From assembly GCA_013420905.1 (NCBI GenBank), contig JAAXNY010000009.1, forward strand, positions 620,001 through 684,000: 64,000 nucleotides of DNA. The letters run 5' to 3'. Source of the stretch: Collybia mongolica. Its lineage: Eukaryota; Basidiomycota; Agaricomycetes; Agaricales; Clitocybaceae. The position numbers and the translations under genes are program-made. This document shows, one piece after another, positions 60,376 to 64,000 of this stretch; positions within the stretch are counted from its first letter, which is position 1; every line of letters starts with the position of its first letter. The notes under the pieces are model-generated. The model worked only from the letters and a program-made list of their open reading frames with translations. It made no database searches and was not told the origin of the DNA.

Positions 60376-61680
60376 ATGACAGAATCCCGTGTCGCAAATT
60401 TCGGAGCAGGGCCATCTGCGCTGCCTGAATCCGTGCTCGTCGAAGCCGCCCAAGGCCTGCTCAATTTCAACGACACAGGCATCGGAATTGCTGAAATCTC
60501 ACACCGCTCGAAAGAATTTGGCACGTACATTAGAGACTTCGAAGGCATCGTACGCGAGCAGCTCGATGTCCCATCCACGCACTCGATCCTCTTTGTACAG
60601 GGAGGCGGTACGGGTCAGTTCTCCGCAGTCGTCCTCAACCTCCTCGCGCGCCACCGCCTTCTGCATCCTGATCTCCCTGATGATCAGCGCATTATGGACT
60701 ATGTCATGACTGGCTCGTGGTCCAAGGCCGCCGCGGATGAAGCCCGGCGCCTCAGTGCGGGCAAGGCCACACTCAACATCGCCGCGGACGCGCGTGCGCA
60801 CTCCGCTGACGGCAAGTCCTTCGACAACATCCCACCGCACAGCGCATACAAGTTCTCTGCGGACCCTGCACTCATCTACTATTGCGAGAATGAGACCGTT
60901 AATGGCGTGCAGTTCGCGCACGAGGACGGCGCGCCTGCAGCGTTCCCGTTCCATCTCCTCCCGAAGAACACGCTCCTCCCGCTCGTCGCCGACTACTCCT
61001 CGTCGTTTATGTCGCGCCCCATTCCGCGCCTTGCGGACCACGCGATCGTGTACGCGGGCGCGCAGAAAAACGTAGGCCCTGCGGGACTTACCATTCTCAT
61101 TGTGCGAAATGACTGCATCGTGGACGTAGACGCGGCGGCGCGACTGGGCGGGACGCCCGTGCCCATCGGGATGGCGTACGCACCGTACGCGAAAAATGAC
61201 AGCATGCCAAATACTCCGCCTGTGCTAGCGGTGTATATCTCGGGTCTAGTCATGAAACGGAACCGGGAGCTTGGGGGCGTGGCGTATTATGAAGCGGTGA
61301 ACAGGAGGAAGCAGGAGAAAATCTACGAAGTGGTAAAGGAGGGCGAGGCAAAGGGTGTATTGCAAAGGAAGGTAAAAGAAGGATCAGGGAGTTGGATGAA
61401 TGTCGTGTTCGGAGTTGTGGGGGAAGGCGCTGAAGCAAGGTTCCTAACAGGCGCCGAGAAGAAGGGGATGAAAGGCCTGAAGGGCCATCGGTGAGTTTGG
61501 ATTGTTGAGCGGTTCCAGCGTGGCTGATTGTTCTTCTTTCGTAGTTCCGTTGGCGGCATTCGCGTCTCGCTCTACAATGCTGTTACGGAAGAGCAGACGG
61601 ACAAACTCGTCACATACATCAGGGAGTTTATCTCTGAAGAAGCCGCGGCGCCTGCCGCTGTACCAGTGGCTGAGGTTTAA
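60376..61680 (+). CDS. Phosphoserine aminotransferase
   Basis: A PLP enzyme converting 3-phosphohydroxypyruvate and glutamate to phosphoserine, second step of serine synthesis; cytosolic (yeast SER1 type). Exon 1 (60376-61491) has NFGAGPSALPESVLVEAAQG, ISHRSKEFGTYIRDFEGIVR, ILFVQGGGTGQFSAVVLNLL, YCENETVNGVQFAH, ADYSSSFMSRPI and the PLP-lysine region YAGAQKNVGPAGLTILIVRN, then PPVLAVYISGLVMK. Exon 2 gives SVGGIRVSLYNAVTEEQTDK and ends at TAA 61678-61680. About 420 residues. Only one intron and a visibly higher GC, with many GCG and CGC codons, compared with its intron-rich neighbours. Confidence 0.95.
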
Positions 61681-62119
61681 TCCCCAAGATATAAGAATGG
61701 ATGTATCGTGGCGATACACGGTATCGACATTTCAACTTGGACACTAACACTTTTTACTGTAAAGTCAACCAGCGAATACTTCGCATATCGCTTCTTTTGT
61801 GTACAAGTCCTGCCCCATAAAGATTTACAATATACAATTGAAAAACGCAATTGGCGTTGAACGATATCAAAAGGGTACGACAGATCAATATTTTCTACAA
61901 GAGCCATGGAATACCACCCCCCATTCTATTGTGGCGATAGTCGCTTTCTATCGATAGAAATAATAGACTGTATCAAAGGCCAACATGTATAGTTCAAGGC
62001 CCAGGTCTTGGAAACTCGCCTCATATTTATGTAAACGTAAGTAGTTGAATGTTAAAAATAAAATTCGTTGAAATCGTCAGGAACGATATTGACGATATGA
62101 CTCTGGAACGGGCACGGAG
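61681..62119. other. Intergenic, 439 bp
   Basis: Contains a perfect 16-bp palindrome TTTCTATCGATAGAAA at 61945-61960, next to a small hairpin GCGATAGTCGC at 61934-61944. No coding content. Confidence 0.5.
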
Positions 62120-62218
62120 GTCACTTTGCCGGAGTGGTTAACGGGATCGCCTGCTAACTTTGATTAGCATGTTAGCGGTTGGTCTTTGACCGCGAGTGTT
62201 CGAATCGCTCAGGTGACG
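62120..62218 (+). tRNA. tRNA-Ser (anticodon GCU) with a 17-nt intron
   Basis: Acceptor arms GTCACTT and AGGTGAC pair, followed by discriminator G. The D-arm contains AGTGGTTAA. The anticodon stem ATCGC/GCGGT encloses CTGCTA, so the anticodon is GCU, reading AGC and AGU. The bases ACTTTGATTAGCATGTT between positions 37 and 38 are the intron. A long variable arm (GGTC TTTG ACC) is typical of tRNA-Ser, and the T-arm is GAGTG TTCGAAT CGCTC. A T run (62221-62229) just after it is a polymerase III terminator. Confidence 0.95.
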
Positions 62219-62229
62219 CTTTTTTTTTG
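62219..62229 (+). terminator. RNA polymerase III terminator of tRNA-Ser
   Basis: A run of nine T residues directly after the tRNA 3' end. Confidence 0.8.
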
Positions 62230-62294
62230 CGTTCTTGTACACACGCGACGCGACCGTTGTCGACCTCCAAACCCAAACGTAAACACCCACGACG

Positions 62295-64000
62295 ATGTCC
62301 TTAGAATACTTCGACAACGCACTGGTTCAGATACGAGACGTGATCGACGGGCTACAGCGCCCAATTTCTGATCTTCCGGCCCTTCTCGCACTTTTAAGCA
62401 GTCCCCTGGGTTGCCTCGGACTCCTTCCACCCCAGTTCCGGGGCCACAATACCAAACCCTTGTCCGATGGGTCGGTGATTATTGCGAAGCACATTCCTGC
62501 AATCCAAAGGGCTTTGCTGGAGCACATAGCACCGACATGGGACACGGTACTAGGAGAAAAGCATGCGATGTTGCTGTTGGAACAGTACTTTTGCCCTGAT
62601 AGCTTCTCATATGCGTCCCGAGCGGCAGGGGATGTGGTCCTCGTCGCATACTCCACGATATTGTCCCAGCCACTCACCGAATTTGCTTTTAAGATGTTGG
62701 CGAGACTAGCCAAGGAGTATCCATTGGATAGGCTGTATACGGCTGTATTTGGTGTGAAGCAAGACCGGGGATCGAAGCGGATGGTGCAGTGGGAAGACTG
62801 CGTGAGGGACATTACCATGGTGCCTGGAAAGGTGGCAAATGCTCTAGCCGGAAAAGGGGTGCCATCTGCGCTTGAGCATGGGACGTATTTCAATGGTCTT
62901 TGTGAGAGATGTGAACATTTGGTTGCTTCACTTTCGACCCAAAGGGATAGAGGTATGTTTTGATATTGTTGGTCATGGTAGAGACTTGACTTGGCTGCTA
63001 ACCTATATACAGATGCGGTGCCAGCCGTAGCATATCTTTTCGCCAAACTCGTTAATCTGGGTATCTTTCCTGCTACACCACCAGTCCTACGATCGCAACC
63101 ATCGTTTTTCCACACCAATATAACCATTATACGCGCTCGACTAGAAACAACCGAAGCGACCAAGTACTCGGAATTTTGGGCATCGTTACTTCAGAGCCTT
63201 CCGTCGAGTTCAGTACTACAGTCTATTTTGAGATCACTGTTCGCCTCGCTACAATCGTTGGAACCTGCGACAGGGATCGGGGGTCCTATAAGGGCACGCG
63301 CCAAACAAGAAGCATGTTTGCTTTCCGGTTTGTCTGGGCCCTTGACACCAGAGAAGGAAGAATTGTGGGAATTGGCATCAGCTATTATTTTGGGGCGTGA
63401 CTGGGATATTGGGCATGCACGTATATTCGTGTGTTGGATGTCGGGCGGTTCGAATGGGGGGGTGGTCAATCATGAAGGTAGAAACAAGTCATGCTTGGTA
63501 ATATAGGTACTGATTCAGTGCTGCTAGTACTCGACGCTTTTCTCAAAAATGTTTTGGGGATGTGGTCTTCCCGGGATCACATCAAACATTCGCTGCTCTC
63601 TCGTCATCAGTGTATGCTCCCTTGGGTCTTGCATCGGTATTTGTTGCAACTAATTAGTAATGGACAGATGTTACTTCGTTACTGTTGATCACAGTTTCGT
63701 ACTTTCCTCCTTCGTCGCCAAACCTGCAAGCCCTAGCCCTTTCCCCCGTCTTTGTGTCATCTATAGGAGTATATGTCGGACATTTGGATCCCTCGGTCCG
63801 CCGCTGTGGCATGTTAGCAGCTGAAGTCGTCGCTCACCTATCTGGAAAGAAATTAAATTTTGACGACTGGGATGGAGAAGATTCCGGAAAACCATGGGCT
63901 AGGGAAGTCAGGGAGCTCATCAAGCAAAGGGACGTTGACTCGCGCTTCAGTTTATTGGAAACTCCGCAGGTCGAGTCTGAGGGTGTGGTTGAAGCCGACG
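62295..64000 (+). CDS. TEL2: Telomere length regulation protein TEL2 (TELO2), 3' end outside window
   Basis: A co-chaperone adaptor of the TTT complex that stabilises PI3K-like kinases (TOR, ATM, ATR) with HSP90. Start MSLEYFDNALVQIRDVIDGL; an alpha-solenoid follows (ALLEHIAPTWDTVLGEKHAM, LTEFAFKMLARLAKEYPLDR, FWASLLQSLPSSSVLQSILR). The last exon in view carries the family core VYVGHLDPSVRRCGMLAAEV, then LSGKKLNFDDWDGEDSGKPW and AREVRELIKQRDVDSRF. Introns lie after STQRDR, after NHEG and after RHQ (donor GTATGC at 63614). The gene continues beyond 64000. Its ATG is only 77 bp after the tRNA-Ser. Confidence 0.9.

Overview
This window is nuclear DNA of a filamentous basidiomycete, most likely an Agaricomycete. 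The reasons are: dense genes on both strands, many 50-60 bp GT-AG introns, short intergenic gaps, a retaining trehalose phosphorylase of the mushroom type, a DUF6593 gene, an intron-bearing tRNA-Ser, and relics of DNA transposons.

Layout. 1-10.4 kb: the 3' part of a large Ser/Pro-rich protein, then on the minus strand DUF6593, a BTB-domain protein, the N-terminal glutamine amidase NTAQ1 and a small Ser/Pro-rich protein. 10.4-21.5 kb: ATP12 (mitochondrial F1 assembly) divergent from MSH3 (mismatch repair), which converges on POL5 (ribosomal DNA transcription and ribosome biogenesis), then a short CxxC protein. 21.8-30 kb: trehalose phosphorylase, a divergent TFIIB-like protein and a PAP2 lipid phosphatase. 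30.7-42.3 kb: PPP4R2, an FYV7-like rRNA-processing factor, eIF1, SNRNP27, an RRM-like protein, the cap-binding subunit CBC2, proteasome ATPase RPT3, PRO3, ALG13 and TRM9. 42.3-52.5 kb: NAC-alpha, TSC1 (hamartin), a flavin monooxygenase with an apparent frameshift, and HSP90 with heat-shock elements upstream. 58.7-64 kb: a Pro-rich hypothetical protein, phosphoserine aminotransferase, tRNA-Ser(GCU) and the 5' part of TEL2.

The accessory part is 52.6-58.1 kb. A CpG-depleted element of about 5.5 kb is bounded by diverged inverted repeats. It carries one long minus-strand gene of a family I cannot assign to a named transposase superfamily. A 1,608-bp Tc1/mariner element with 212-bp inverted repeats and a TA duplication sits inside a coding exon of that gene, and a 301-bp foldback repeat lies near its right end. 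Three in-frame TGA codons (two in the outer gene, one in the Tc1 transposase) would each be an arginine CGA after a single C-to-T change.

Most genes are unlinked housekeeping genes rather than a pathway cluster. They recur in divergent pairs with 115-500 bp between start codons and in tail-to-tail pairs with about 70-110 bp between stops. Gene models below were spliced by eye, using reading frame and family conservation. At least two introns, in NTAQ1 and SNRNP27, need a GC-AG donor to give the conserved protein.
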